Below, one piece after another: positions 35,479 to 44,651 of a stretch of DNA of 64,000 nt (the first letter of the stretch is position 1; each line of letters opens with the position of its first letter). The stretch is from Bog-756 sp963756515. Its GTDB lineage: Bacteria > Actinomycetota > Acidimicrobiia > Acidimicrobiales > RAAP-2. A program made the position numbers and the translations under genes. The stretch is taken from contig CAVWNV010000002.1 of the NCBI GenBank assembly GCA_963756515.1, forward strand, positions 248,001-312,000. Direction: 5' to 3'. Under the pieces are notes generated by a model. That model ran no database searches and had not been told where the DNA came from. It saw only the letters and a list, made by a program, of their open reading frames with translations.

Positions 35479-36021
35479 GTGAGTCATTCCTCGGATGTCG
35501 CTGGCGCTCGACGCCGCCCATGGTTCACTGGTCTCCTTGTCGTGGGGACGGCAGCGTTCGCCGTCGTGTGCACGGTCGCGGCACTTGCCATCGTCGCATT
35601 TCATGTTCAGGTCCGGCCCGTACTCACCGGAAGCATGGTTCCAACCTACGGTCCGGGGGCCATCGTCATCTCCAGACCGGTCCCGGTAGACGACCTGCGC
35701 AGAGGCATGATTATCCTCTTCGTCCCTCCCGGCCAACACGCTGAGTTCGCCCACCGGATCGTCTCGGTGAGCGGCAGCCGGTCCGAACCGATCATCACGA
35801 CAAAAGGTGACGCCAACAAGTCGCCAGACCCCTGGCACGCTCAGCTGACTTCGTCCACCGTGCCCCAGGTCATTGGCTCTGTGCCCCGTGTCGGTCGGCT
35901 GATGGTCGGACTCCGCGGCCCCGTCCAACTGCTCCTGATCGTTCTTGGGGGTCTGGTGGCTGGCGTGAGCGGGACCCGTTGGATCTTGCGTCCTCCCCCG
36001 TCCCGACCGCTGACGGTCTGA
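35479..36021 (+). CDS. SipW-type (archaeal/ER-like) signal peptidase I
   Basis: A 180-residue membrane peptidase. The N-terminal helix is LLVVGTAAFAVVCTVAALAI, followed by the nucleophile in VLTGSMVPTYGPG, the catalytic-His region EFAHRIVSVSG (SipW/ER type uses His where LepB uses Lys), and TKGDANKSPDPW. A C-terminal helix (PVQLLLIVLGGLVAGVSG) follows. SipW-type enzymes process biofilm or spore-coat precursors such as TasA, and two TasA-like genes come next. GTG 35479 is chosen because starts further up (TTG 35404) would lie inside the palindromes. Confidence 0.82.
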   Translation: MSHSSDVAGARRRPWFTGLLVVGTAAFAVVCTVAALAIVAFHVQVRPVLTGSMVPTYGPGAIVISRPVPVDDLRRGMIILFVPPGQHAEFAHRIVSVSGSRSEPIITTKGDANKSPDPWHAQLTSSTVPQVIGSVPRVGRLMVGLRGPVQLLLIVLGGLVAGVSGTRWILRPPPSRPLTV

Positions 36022-36069
36022 TCGCCCCGCTGTACCCCAATAACCAACCACTAGAGAAATGAGCATCGA

Positions 36070-36744
36070 ATGAGCCAGCACCGCCACGCCAAGCGGACCA
36101 AAGTCAAGCGATCGGGAAGAACGGTATTCGCCGGGCTCTTCGCCGTATCGGTTGGGATGCTCACCGTCGCCGGTGTCTACGCTGGCCTCTCCGGGGTCGC
36201 CACCGGTTCGGAGGCGGTCACGTCGGGCACCTTGAATCTGACCCTCAGTGCCGACGTCGGAGTGGGGTTTTCGAACTTCACCGGCAAGATGGCCCCCGGG
36301 GACACGGATAACGTGTATGTCAACCTCAACAACACAGGCACGTTGGCCTCGGCGTCCGGTATGACCCTGTGGGTAGCCGGTACACCGGCGAACGCGCTCA
36401 CCAACGGCACTGCCCCTGGTGAGGGGCTGACTGTCACCGCTACCCAGTGTTCGGTGGCCTGGACGCTGGCCACCGGGGTGTGCTCGGGCACGACCACCGC
36501 CATCTTGGCCTCGACCCAGATCAGCACCATGAACACCTCGGGTACGGCAGTGAACCTGTCCAACATCCCGGCGCTGATCGCGGCGACGGGTCAGGTGGCG
36601 CACGTTCAGGTGAGCTTGGGTCTGGTGGGATCCGAAACGTCAACCAACGGCGTCGCCCCCACGCCGACGGTCCAAGGGCTTTCGACCTCGCTCACGTACA
36701 CCTTCACTGAGCAACAGCGGACCGGTGTCGCCACCAACCAGTAG
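36070..36744 (+). CDS. TasA/camelysin-like exported protein 1
   Basis: A 224-residue SipW-dependent-type secreted protein. The leader has a basic start (RHAKRTKVKRSGR) and hydrophobic core (VFAGLFAVSVGMLTVAGVYA), followed by SEAVTSGTLNLTLSADVG, the usual start of the mature beta domain, and TGKMAPGDTDNVYVNLNNTG. A Cys pair lies in QCSVAWTLATGVCSG and the chain ends VATNQ. TasA-like proteins form surface fibres or matrix; here the role is inferred from the adjacent signal peptidase. The next gene encodes a paralogue. Confidence 0.75.
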   Translation: MSQHRHAKRTKVKRSGRTVFAGLFAVSVGMLTVAGVYAGLSGVATGSEAVTSGTLNLTLSADVGVGFSNFTGKMAPGDTDNVYVNLNNTGTLASASGMTLWVAGTPANALTNGTAPGEGLTVTATQCSVAWTLATGVCSGTTTAILASTQISTMNTSGTAVNLSNIPALIAATGQVAHVQVSLGLVGSETSTNGVAPTPTVQGLSTSLTYTFTEQQRTGVATNQ

Positions 36745-36757
36745 CTGGCGGGTCCGA

Positions 36758-37294
36758 ATGCGGCTTCACCGCTATGGCACACGCAGGACGGTCGCCTCTG
36801 CGACCGTCCTGCTGTGCCTGGGGCTTTCGATACCGATTTCGGCCGGAGCGGCCAGCAACAAGGGATCCGTAAAGGGCACGGAGGCGATTACGAGTGGGAC
36901 GTGGGCCGCAACTGCAGCCACCACCTCGATGACCTTCACAGCGAATACGGACCAGACCTCGAAGGTAACCAATACCGGCACCATCGCCCTCAGTGCCATC
37001 AGCTACAAGGTCACCGTCTCCAACCCGGCCTCGGGTTCGCCCACGTTCAAAGTGTTCGCCTGTGCCGTCGCCTGGGTCTCCAATCTGTGCAGTGGGGGGG
37101 CGGGGACCCAAGCAGGGGGAACGCTGGCCAAGAACTCCACCACCACGGTGAGTTCCACCGTTCTCCCCGCGGTCGGAGGAGCCGTCTATCTCCAGGTCGA
37201 GCCAGCTACTGTCACATCTTCGACGACGGTCACGCTGGGGACCTCGATCACTGCTCCCACTCAACTGCGCGCCGCCGTGAAGACAAATCAGTGA
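36758..37294 (+). CDS. TasA-like exported protein 2 (paralogue)
   Basis: A 178-residue exported protein with a signal sequence (SATVLLCLGLSIPISAGA). The mature part shares marks with the preceding protein: TEAITSGTWAATAAT versus SEAVTSGTLNLT, ACAVAWVSNLCSG versus QCSVAWTLATGVCSG, and the end KTNQ versus ATNQ. It is Thr/Ser/Val-rich, as expected for extracellular beta structures. ATG 36758 starts 14 bases after the previous stop, so the genes are surely one operon. Confidence 0.7.
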   Translation: MRLHRYGTRRTVASATVLLCLGLSIPISAGAASNKGSVKGTEAITSGTWAATAATTSMTFTANTDQTSKVTNTGTIALSAISYKVTVSNPASGSPTFKVFACAVAWVSNLCSGGAGTQAGGTLAKNSTTTVSSTVLPAVGGAVYLQVEPATVTSSTTVTLGTSITAPTQLRAAVKTNQ

Positions 37295-37327
37295 GTTCGG
37301 TCCCGGCAGTGGCAGACCATCAGCAAA

Positions 37328-37355
37328 AGGGTAAAGCCCGGGTTACCCTCGACTG
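37328..37355 (+). promoter_or_regulatory. Dyad and -10 element before the lipoprotein gene
   Basis: AGGGTAA (37328-37334) and TTACCCT (37343-37349) form a 7-bp inverted repeat. TACCCT (37344-37349) also fits the TANNNT -10 and ends six bases before the GTG, suggesting a leaderless message under control of the dyad. Confidence 0.4.
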
Positions 37356-37877
37356 GTGAGACCGATCCGTTACGGCCTAGGGGGGTGTGTACTCGTGGTG
37401 GCGGTGCTGCTGGCGAGTTGCTCGGGCCAAGCCGTGCTACCTCGGCCCACGTCCCACGGCCAAGCTGGGTACCGGTTCTCCGTGTCCTTCGCCCAGCCGC
37501 CGAGTGTCCGGATTCTTCAGTTGTCGGACGCCGAAGGCCAGGCGCTGTACGGAACGAGCGTTGCCACCCGAAGGATCTGGTCGGGTGGCACGACCACGGT
37601 ATCGGTGGACACATTGACGAAACCGGTTCGTCCTGGCCGCTTGCCGTACCTGCTCCGAAGCTATCTTCCCTCTGGACCGAGCGGTCGCAGGCTTACGAAG
37701 ACCGGAGACGCCGCCATGATCGGGGTTGTTCCCGGGTGCGTTCCCACTGGTCAGTGCTCGGGCTTCGCGGGCGGCCTCGTCATTCTGGACGGTCAGACGA
37801 TCTACGACCTGACCACGTCTCAGAGCACGTCGTCTGCGGCCTACGCCATCCTCCACACGTTTCGTATCGATCACTAG
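37356..37877 (+). CDS. Putative lipoprotein
   Basis: A 173-residue protein with a lipoprotein signal (YGLGGCVLVVAVLLASC, lipobox LLASC, Cys about 22). The mature part starts with a short Gly/Pro region and continues as a beta-rich domain (GYRFSVSFAQPPSVRILQLS; GLVILDGQTIYDLTTSQ) with one further Cys pair (GCVPTGQC). Function unknown; it lies 61 bases after the TasA-like genes and may belong to the same surface assembly. Confidence 0.65.
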   Translation: MRPIRYGLGGCVLVVAVLLASCSGQAVLPRPTSHGQAGYRFSVSFAQPPSVRILQLSDAEGQALYGTSVATRRIWSGGTTTVSVDTLTKPVRPGRLPYLLRSYLPSGPSGRRLTKTGDAAMIGVVPGCVPTGQCSGFAGGLVILDGQTIYDLTTSQSTSSAAYAILHTFRIDH

Positions 37878-38053
37878 ACAGCCGACCGGGCCGGCTGCCA
37901 AGCCGCACATCGAGGGAACAGTTCACCCGATCGCTGGCGGATGGTCGATTTCACCGAGCTCCAGCGCCACAGCGAAAGTTCGCGCCCGGATAGCTCGGGC
38001 GGGCTCATTCGGCACCCGGATGCTCTGGTCAATATGCCTCTGACCTGCGAGTT

Positions 38054-38130
38054 TGGTGGAGGCGATGGGACTCGAACCCACGAACCTCTTGACTGCCAGT
38101 CAAGCGCTCTACCAGCTGAGCTACGCCCCC
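38054..38130 (-). tRNA. tRNA-Ala (anticodon GGC)
   Basis: A full cloverleaf is visible on the minus strand: acceptor GGGGGCG pairing with CGCCTCC and containing the G3:U70 pair that identifies alanine tRNAs, D arm GCTC/GAGC, anticodon stem CTTGA/TCAAG with loop CTGGCAG (anticodon GGC), T arm with GTTCGA. The CCA end is encoded (38054-38056). Confidence 0.95.
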
Positions 38131-38406
38131 GCGGGTTGGGTCAGGTTAGCAGGAGGTCGACCGGGCCTCGGATGCCCGCTGGCCTTGGCGGCACGACGGG
38201 GCTGGGGACCGGGGATGGCTCCGGACCTCGGTGTACCCCGGGGTTCGGATGGCTGCGTAATCGGTCCGGCGGGCATCGTCCCACCGGGTCAACGTGGTCC
38301 CTTCGCGGGCCTGACCGAACCTGCTGACCGGTCCGGTCCGGAACCTCGGGCGGCATCTGGGGGGGCAGACCGGGGCGGGGGTGGTCCACCGGTACGATCG
38401 TGAGTC

Positions 38407-40905
38407 ATGGCACGGGCCTACGACGTCATCGAAATCGAGAAGAAATGGCAGCGACTGTGGGCCGACGAGGGCACGTACGAGGTAGATGCCGACGACCCCC
38501 GGCCCCACTCGTACGTCCTGTGCATGTACCCCTACCCGTCCGGGCCGGCCCACATGGGCCACGTCCGTAACTACACCTTCGGTGACCTGCTGGTGCGGCA
38601 CCGGACCATGCTCGGCCAGGCCGTCCTGTCCCCGTTCGGGTTCGACTCCTTCGGTCTGCCGGCAGAGAATGCCGCCATCAAGACCGGAACCCATCCGCGG
38701 GTGTTCACCGAGGCCCGCATCGCCGAACTGAAGGAGTCGATCACCTCCCTCGGCGCCGTCTACGACTGGCGCCGCGAGATCCGCAGCCACGATCCCGAGT
38801 ACATCAAGTGGAATCAGGTCATCTTCCAGAAGCTGTTGGCCTCCGGGTTGGCCTATCGGGCCAACGCCCCGGTCAACTGGTGTCCCGGGTGCAAGACCGT
38901 CCTGGCCAACGAACAGGTGTTGCCCGACGGCACCTGCGAGCGCTCCGGGGACGTCGTGGTCAAGCGGGATCTCGAGCAGTGGTTCTTCCGCATCACCGAG
39001 TACGCCGACGAACTGTTGGCCGGTCTGGACGAGCTGGAGTGGCCCGAGCGGGTCAAGACCATGCAGCGCAACTGGATCGGACGATCGGAGGGGGCCGAGT
39101 ACGACCTGGTCGTCGACGGTCGGGACGGCAGCGACGGACAGGAACGGCTGGCACTGCGGGTATTTACCACCCGACCGGACACCTCTTTCGGGATGACCTA
39201 CGCCGTCGTGGCCCCTGAGCACCCGATGGTCGACATCCTCACCACACCGGAACATCGGAGCGAGGTCGAGGACCTCCGGCAGCGGGCCGCAGTCACCAGT
39301 GAGCTCGACCGCATGTCGGAGAGCGGCGCCTCGAGCCTGGCCAAACGAGGGGCCTTCACGGGGTCCTCGGTGATAAACCCGTTCACCGAGCAGGCCGTGC
39401 CGGTCTATGTGGCCGACTACGTGTTGATGGGATACGGCACCGGCGCCATCATGGCCGTGCCGGCCGAGGACCACCGTGACTGGGATTTCGCCCAGGCCTA
39501 CGGTCTGCCCGTGGTGCGCACCGTACGACCGCCCGAGGGTTGGGACGATGAGGGGGGACCGGGGGGTGCGTACACCGGCACCGGCGAGAAGATCAACAGC
39601 GCGTGGCTGAACGGCCTCGACATCTCGACGGCCAAGGCCCGGGCCATCGAGTGGCTCGAGGCCGAGGGGATCGGAAAGCGGACCGTCAACTACCGGCTCC
39701 GCGATTGGCTGGTCTCCCGCCAGCGGTTCTGGGGCTGCCCCATCCCGGTGGTCTACTGCCCCGAGCACGGCATCGTTCCGGTGCCGCCTGATCAACTCCC
39801 GGTCCTGGCTCCCGACGACGTCGAGTTCCTACCCACCGGGGAGTCCCCTCTCGCCACCAGCGCGGAGTTCCTCACCACCACCTGCCCGGTGTGCGGTGGC
39901 CCGGCCACCCGTGAGACCGACACCATGGACACGTTCGTCGACTCGTCGTGGTACTTCCTGCGGTTCACCGACCCGTGGACGGCGGACCTCCCCTTCGATC
40001 CGGACGTGGCGGCCCGATGGATGCCGGTGGACCAGTACATCGGCGGCATCGAGCACGCCATCCTCCATCTGCTCTACGCCCGCTTCTTCACCAAGGCCCT
40101 GGCCGATCTGGGCATGGTGCTCCCGGGCCTCCGCGAGCCCTTCGACCGGCTGTTCACCCAGGGGATGATCCGGATGGACGGCAAGAAGATGTCGAAGTCC
40201 AAGGGGAACCTGGTGGCTCCATCGAGCTACCTGGCGACCGTCGGGGCCGACGCACTGCGGCTGTTCCACCTCTTCGTCGGACCGCCGGCTGACGATGTCG
40301 ACTGGACCGAGCAGACCGACCAGGTCATCGACGGTTGTGCCCGGTTCCTCGACCGGGTCTGGCGTCTGTCCGTGTCGGACGGGTCGGGCACCGCCGTGCC
40401 ACGGGCGGGTGATCCCACCGGCGAAGATCTGGCCATGCGGCGGGCCACGCACCGACTGATCGACCGGGTCAGTGGCGAGTACGAGCGCTGGTCCTACAAC
40501 ACCGCCGTGGCTGCCTGCATGGAGTTCGTCAACCTCGTCCAACCCTACGTGCGTGGCGACCCGCACCGTCAGGTCAGCGATGAGGCAGTGGACACGCTGC
40601 TCCTCCTGCTGGCCCCCATGACGCCACATCTGGCCGCCGAGGCCTGGGAGCGACGTCACGGCGACCACATCCATCTCAAATCGTGGCCGGTCGCCGATCC
40701 GTCCCTGGTCGCCGAGGACTCGGTCACCATGGTCGTTCAGGTCAATGGAAAGCTGCGGGACCGCATCGATGTACCACCGTCCGTCTCGGAGGACGGGGCC
40801 GAGGCGTTGGCCCTGGCGTCTCCGGCGGTGATCGAGACGCTGCGGGGCGCAGTGCCCCGCCGGATCATCGTCAAGCCGCCGAAGCTGGTCAACATCGTCG
40901 TCTGA
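38407..40905 (+). CDS. leuS: Leucyl-tRNA synthetase
   Basis: An 832-residue class I aminoacyl-tRNA synthetase, normal length for bacterial LeuRS. HIGH motif as PSGPAHMGHVRNY (about 47-60), zinc-like Cys set (NWCPGCKTVL), editing domain CP1 (TTRPDTSFGMTYAVVAPEHP), and KMSKS as DGKKMSKSKGN (about 590). The conserved HD of the editing pocket (PAHDxRD in most bacteria) reads PAEDHRD here, a possible change in proofreading chemistry. The C-terminal anticodon-binding and tail domains are complete. Essential gene. Confidence 0.95.
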   Translation: MARAYDVIEIEKKWQRLWADEGTYEVDADDPRPHSYVLCMYPYPSGPAHMGHVRNYTFGDLLVRHRTMLGQAVLSPFGFDSFGLPAENAAIKTGTHPRVFTEARIAELKESITSLGAVYDWRREIRSHDPEYIKWNQVIFQKLLASGLAYRANAPVNWCPGCKTVLANEQVLPDGTCERSGDVVVKRDLEQWFFRITEYADELLAGLDELEWPERVKTMQRNWIGRSEGAEYDLVVDGRDGSDGQERLALRVFTTRPDTSFGMTYAVVAPEHPMVDILTTPEHRSEVEDLRQRAAVTSELDRMSESGASSLAKRGAFTGSSVINPFTEQAVPVYVADYVLMGYGTGAIMAVPAEDHRDWDFAQAYGLPVVRTVRPPEGWDDEGGPGGAYTGTGEKINSAWLNGLDISTAKARAIEWLEAEGIGKRTVNYRLRDWLVSRQRFWGCPIPVVYCPEHGIVPVPPDQLPVLAPDDVEFLPTGESPLATSAEFLTTTCPVCGGPATRETDTMDTFVDSSWYFLRFTDPWTADLPFDPDVAARWMPVDQYIGGIEHAILHLLYARFFTKALADLGMVLPGLREPFDRLFTQGMIRMDGKKMSKSKGNLVAPSSYLATVGADALRLFHLFVGPPADDVDWTEQTDQVIDGCARFLDRVWRLSVSDGSGTAVPRAGDPTGEDLAMRRATHRLIDRVSGEYERWSYNTAVAACMEFVNLVQPYVRGDPHRQVSDEAVDTLLLLLAPMTPHLAAEAWERRHGDHIHLKSWPVADPSLVAEDSVTMVVQVNGKLRDRIDVPPSVSEDGAEALALASPAVIETLRGAVPRRIIVKPPKLVNIVV

Positions 40906-40923
40906 CCGGCCGGCCTCAACCGG

Positions 40924-41928
40924 CTACTTGAAACCGGCGAGTACCTCGGCCCAACGCTGGGGCTCCATGGGGTAGGGGGCGTAGAAGTTGAAGCGGTCGA
41001 CGACACCCTCGAACCGCTTGCGTACCTCGCCGGCGATGTCGTCGAGCTCGCCGACAACGGCGAAGGTGTTGAGCATCTCGTCGTCGATCAGATCGGCCAT
41101 GGCGTCCCAGGCCCCCCGTTTCGACAGTGTGTTCAACTCGGTCTGGAGGTCACCCCAGCCATGCAGTTCGAGCACCGGGCGGTATGCCGGGGTCGAGCCG
41201 TAGAAGGCCAGTTGCGTCTTGACAGCCTTGGTAGCCGCCGCGAATCCCTCTTCGTCGGCGCCGGTGACCACCATGCCCGGGTACGAGATCTGGACGTCGC
41301 CGCGCCCCCGTGCGCTCCGGGCCAGTCCGCGCTCGAGGGCCGGCACCGTCACCTGGCGCAGGTAACGCTCGCTGGTGAACCCGTGGGCCAGCAGACCGTC
41401 GCCGACCTCGCCGGCCACCTCGCTCATCTTCTCACCCACCGCGGCGAGGAAGATCTGTGGGTGCCCGTAGGGATTGGGCCCCGGGTCGAACATCGGCGTC
41501 ATCAACGTGTGTCGGTAGAACTCGCCACGGAAGGCCAGACGGCTGCCGTCCGCCCAGCTGGCCCAGATGGCCCGGATGGCCAGGATGAGCTCCCGCATCC
41601 GCGGCGCCGGATGCGACCAGGGCATGGAGAACCGCTTCTCGATGTGGGGTTTGATCTGTGATCCCAGCCCGAGCATGAACCGTCCCTTCGAGAGGGTCTG
41701 GAGGTCGTTGGCCACGACGGCCAGGGTCATCGGGTTCCGGGCGAACGCCACGGCGATGCCCGTGCCGAGTTTGATCCGCTCGGTGTGCTCGGCCGCCAGG
41801 GCCAGGGGGAGGAACGGGTCGTGGCTGGTCTCGGCGGACCAGATCCCGTCGTAGCCGACCTCCTCGGCCAGCCGAGCGCCTTCGATGACCCCGCTGGGAT
41901 CGAATCCGATGCCTCCGTCGACGTCCAT
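40924..41928 (-). CDS. F420-dependent LLM-class oxidoreductase
   Basis: A 334-residue luciferase-like TIM-barrel enzyme of the kind that uses coenzyme F420 in actinobacteria. It starts MDVDGGIGFDPSGVIEGARL, continues EEVGYDGIWSAETSHDPFLP, LGTGIAVAFARNPMTLAVVA and KGRFMLGLGSQIKPHIEKRF, the classic family order. Cytoplasmic; substrate unknown. ATG 41928 matches the family start; the long frame to 42183 overlaps the divergent gene. Confidence 0.88.
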   Translation of the reverse strand: MDVDGGIGFDPSGVIEGARLAEEVGYDGIWSAETSHDPFLPLALAAEHTERIKLGTGIAVAFARNPMTLAVVANDLQTLSKGRFMLGLGSQIKPHIEKRFSMPWSHPAPRMRELILAIRAIWASWADGSRLAFRGEFYRHTLMTPMFDPGPNPYGHPQIFLAAVGEKMSEVAGEVGDGLLAHGFTSERYLRQVTVPALERGLARSARGRGDVQISYPGMVVTGADEEGFAAATKAVKTQLAFYGSTPAYRPVLELHGWGDLQTELNTLSKRGAWDAMADLIDDEMLNTFAVVGELDDIAGEVRKRFEGVVDRFNFYAPYPMEPQRWAEVLAGFK

Positions 41929-42022
41929 GCGCCACGCTATCCCGGGCCACCCGGGGCGGGCGCCCGGTCCACCAACGACCATCTGTTGCATCGCGACAGC
42001 GGTCTGGCCCACAATTCGCCGG

Positions 42023-42586
42023 GTGGCCGATGATGCGGAAGGTGGTCGCCCACCGCCGGGCGAACCCTCGTCCCCGACCCCGGCCACAGTGCCCGATGTC
42101 GAGGTCTTCGGGGACGTCACCGCGCTGGCTGATTCGCTCCTCCACCCGGCCCAGGGCGGACTGGTCGAACCCGAGGTCATCACCGACGAGGAGAGGAACC
42201 GCTACGGATCATTGCTCGACCGGGCGGCCGAGCGTGGGCTGCTCGAGCCCGCAGAGTACGAAGTGCGGCTGCAGGAGTTGGCCGAAGCCACCTCCACCCA
42301 GGAGATGATGCGGATCGTTACCGAGCTCCCGGTCTTCGACCCGTTGACCCAGAGCTCGGCACCGAAGAAGACCCGGCCGGCCCGGCACACCATGAGCCGG
42401 GGGGCGACGCAGCCGGGTTCCCGGAGACGGGTGACCATATGGGCTCTGTTGGGCCTGTTGGTCGTCGTCGCCGTTGTGTCCCTCGTGATCCTGGCCGTGT
42501 CGGCTGAGCGCCTGACCCACCGGCAGGGAGGTGGGTCAGGGACGGGACACGTCCCATCCCCAGTCCTCAGTGGCCTTCGCCTCTGA
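42023..42586 (+). CDS. DUF1707/SHOCT-like membrane protein
   Basis: A 187-residue protein. Residues about 55-100 (ERNRYGSLLDRAAERGLLEP, AEYEVRLQELAEATS) match the short helical DUF1707/SHOCT type, and a single membrane helix (IWALLGLLVVVAVVSLVILA) lies near the C-terminus, leaving about 25 residues outside. Role unknown. GTG 42023 is 94 bases from the divergent F420 enzyme gene. Its 3' end overlaps the convergent PAC2 gene by 20 bases. Confidence 0.65.
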   Translation: MADDAEGGRPPPGEPSSPTPATVPDVEVFGDVTALADSLLHPAQGGLVEPEVITDEERNRYGSLLDRAAERGLLEPAEYEVRLQELAEATSTQEMMRIVTELPVFDPLTQSSAPKKTRPARHTMSRGATQPGSRRRVTIWALLGLLVVVAVVSLVILAVSAERLTHRQGGGSGTGHVPSPVLSGLRL

Positions 42587-43476
42587 GGAACTGCTCCAAC
42601 TCGGCCGCTATCTCGTCCCCGCTGGGCACCTCCATGTCGAAGCCGGTCGGAGTGACCTCCTCCGAGTCGAGCGCAGCCTCCAACCGATGCACCATCTCGA
42701 GATGATCGGGGTTGGCACCGATCAGCTCGTCGACCTGACGGCGGGACGCTTCGGCGGCACTGCGCAGCGAGGACGTGTCGAGCACCGTGCCGGTCACCGC
42801 GCACAGCCCCTCGATCAGCGCCGCGCTCGGCCTCGGGGTACGGCATGGCCGACACGTAGTGGGGCACCCTCGCCCACAAGCCGATGACCGGCACCCCGGC
42901 CTGTCCCAGTGCCACCTCCAGTGCCGCCTGCACGCCGGCCGGAACTTCGAGTGTCCCGTGGACGGTGCCGACCCGTCCGGCCAGCTCCACTGACTGGGGC
43001 GGCACGGTGGAGGCCAGTCGGACCGGACGTGTGTGCGGCGTCGGAGCCGGAAACGCCCCGAGGCCCACGACCGTGCGGACCTCGAGATCGCGGACCAGGC
43101 CGACGACGGCGTCGATGAACGTGGGCCAGCGGAAATCGGGCTCGGGACCGGTCAGGAAGAGGATGTCGGCGCCCACACGGTCCTTGCCCGCCACCACCTG
43201 GATGGTCGGCCAGGTCAGTTCGGTGGTGACTCCGTCCTCCAGGCGGGCGATGGGCCGCCGGGCCCGCTGGTCGATCAGCATCTCGGTGTCGAACGACACC
43301 ACCACCTCGGCCGGGGTCGCGGCCATCAACGCGGCGATGGCGGCCGACGCCCCCAAGCCGGCGTCGACCCAACCCTCGAGGGCGACGACCATGACAGGGT
43401 GGGACAGGCGTCCCTCGGCGGTCGCCATCCACTCGGGGTCGAACTCGAAGAGGGACGACGGATCTCGATCGGTCAC
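42567..43476 (-). CDS. PAC2-family protein, apparent +1 frameshift
   Basis: A PAC2 (proteasome-assembly-chaperone-like) family protein, common in actinobacteria. The first 235 residues read in one frame (VMVVALEGWVDAGLGASAAI; FLTGPEPDFRWPTFIDAVVG; HYVSAMPYPEA). The expected continuation SAALIEGLCAVTGTVLDTSS, then VDELIGANPDHLEMVHRLEA, is in another frame. Removing one C of the run at about 42828-42832 restores one chain of about 302 residues. GTG 43476 overlaps the upstream stop (GTGA). Either a base error in the assembly or a recently broken gene. Confidence 0.82.
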
Positions 43477-44534
43477 AGGGACTCCACCTCGGCCAACGCT
43501 CGCTCGCCTAATCGCCCGACGTGGGCGGCGAACTGCTCGACGCCTGATCGGTCGCCGGCGGCGGCCCCTCCGGCGTAGCGCACATGAACCCCTTGGAGGA
43601 TACAGGCCAGCTTCCAGAATCCGAACGCACGGTAGTAGGAGATCTGCGACACGTCTCGTCCGGACGCGGCCGAGTAGCGGGAGAGCAGGTCCGAGCGCCG
43701 GGCGAAACCCGGCAGCGCGGTGGGGGCCACCCCCAGGACCGCCTGATCGCCGTCCTCGGGCTCGGCCCAGTACACCAACAGCAGGCCGAGGTCGGCCAGA
43801 GGGTCGCCCAGCGTGCAGATCTCCCAGTCCAAGATGGCCTGGACCATACCGGCGTCGTCGAGGACGGTGTTGTCCAGGCGGTAGTCACCGTGGACGATGC
43901 TCACCCCTTGCTGCTCGGGGATCCTGGCCGCCAACAGCTCGTGGACACGGTCGATGACCGCGGGTCCCGGCCGGCCGTCATCGACCGACTGGGTGAACTG
44001 TGCGTGCCACCGCTTAAGTTGGCGCTCGATGTAGCCGTCGCGCCGGGCGAAGTCACCGAGCCCGACGGCGTCGACGTCCACCGCGTGGAGCTGGGCCAGC
44101 GTGTCGATAAGCGAGTCGCCGGCCCGGCCCCGGGCCACCTCGGTCAGCTCCGCGGCGGCACGTTCGTCGCGCAGGATATGACCTTCGACGAAGGACATCA
44201 TGTAGAAGGGGGCTCCGTTGACAGCCACGTCGGTGCACAGACCGAGCGTGCGGGGCACGGGTACCCCGGTATCCCCGAGGGCCGTGATCACCGTGTGCTC
44301 ACGTGTCATGTCGTGGGCGGTCGGGAGCACGTGGCTCAGGGGGGGGCGCCGGAGTGCAAACGACTGGCCTGCGTCATCGGTGACCCGGTACGTGAGGTTG
44401 GAACGGCCTCCGGCGATGAGCTCGAACGTGAACGGGGCCTTGGCCTGGGCCACAGTGGCCGTGATCCACTCCGTCACCCGCCGACGGTCGATCCCCTCGA
44501 CCTCGACGGCGGCGGCTGGTGACCCTGCGTCCAT
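43473..44534 (-). CDS. APH-family phosphotransferase
   Basis: A 353-residue kinase-fold protein of the aminoglycoside phosphotransferase group, like those next to acyl-CoA dehydrogenases. The ATP-site N-lobe is LIAGGRSNLTYRVTDDAGQ, the catalytic loop VSIVHGDYRLDNTVL (about 215) and the metal site ILDWEICTLGDPLADLGLLL. Cytoplasmic. Its stop overlaps the PAC2 start, so the two genes are coupled. Substrate unknown; resistance function is unlikely. Confidence 0.87.
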   Translation of the reverse strand: MDAGSPAAAVEVEGIDRRRVTEWITATVAQAKAPFTFELIAGGRSNLTYRVTDDAGQSFALRRPPLSHVLPTAHDMTREHTVITALGDTGVPVPRTLGLCTDVAVNGAPFYMMSFVEGHILRDERAAAELTEVARGRAGDSLIDTLAQLHAVDVDAVGLGDFARRDGYIERQLKRWHAQFTQSVDDGRPGPAVIDRVHELLAARIPEQQGVSIVHGDYRLDNTVLDDAGMVQAILDWEICTLGDPLADLGLLLVYWAEPEDGDQAVLGVAPTALPGFARRSDLLSRYSAASGRDVSQISYYRAFGFWKLACILQGVHVRYAGGAAAGDRSGVEQFAAHVGRLGERALAEVESL

Positions 44535-44651
44535 GTCCCACGACGCTACCCGCCCCGTGACCGGATCCCCGGCCACGGGGACCGGATCCGGACGGCCCAC
44601 GCCCGTCGTGGCCGGTCGGATGGCGGATCCGCTCCCGGTATCGTCTTCTGG

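Noticed and set aside
38054..38130. Island end at the tRNA with a second copy of its 3' end
   Set aside because: No duplicate of the tRNA end and no integrase gene were seen to the left, so no attachment site is claimed.
38146..39795. Minus-strand open frame of 549 codons opposite leuS
   Set aside because: Mirror of a clear leuS; composition is that of an antisense frame.
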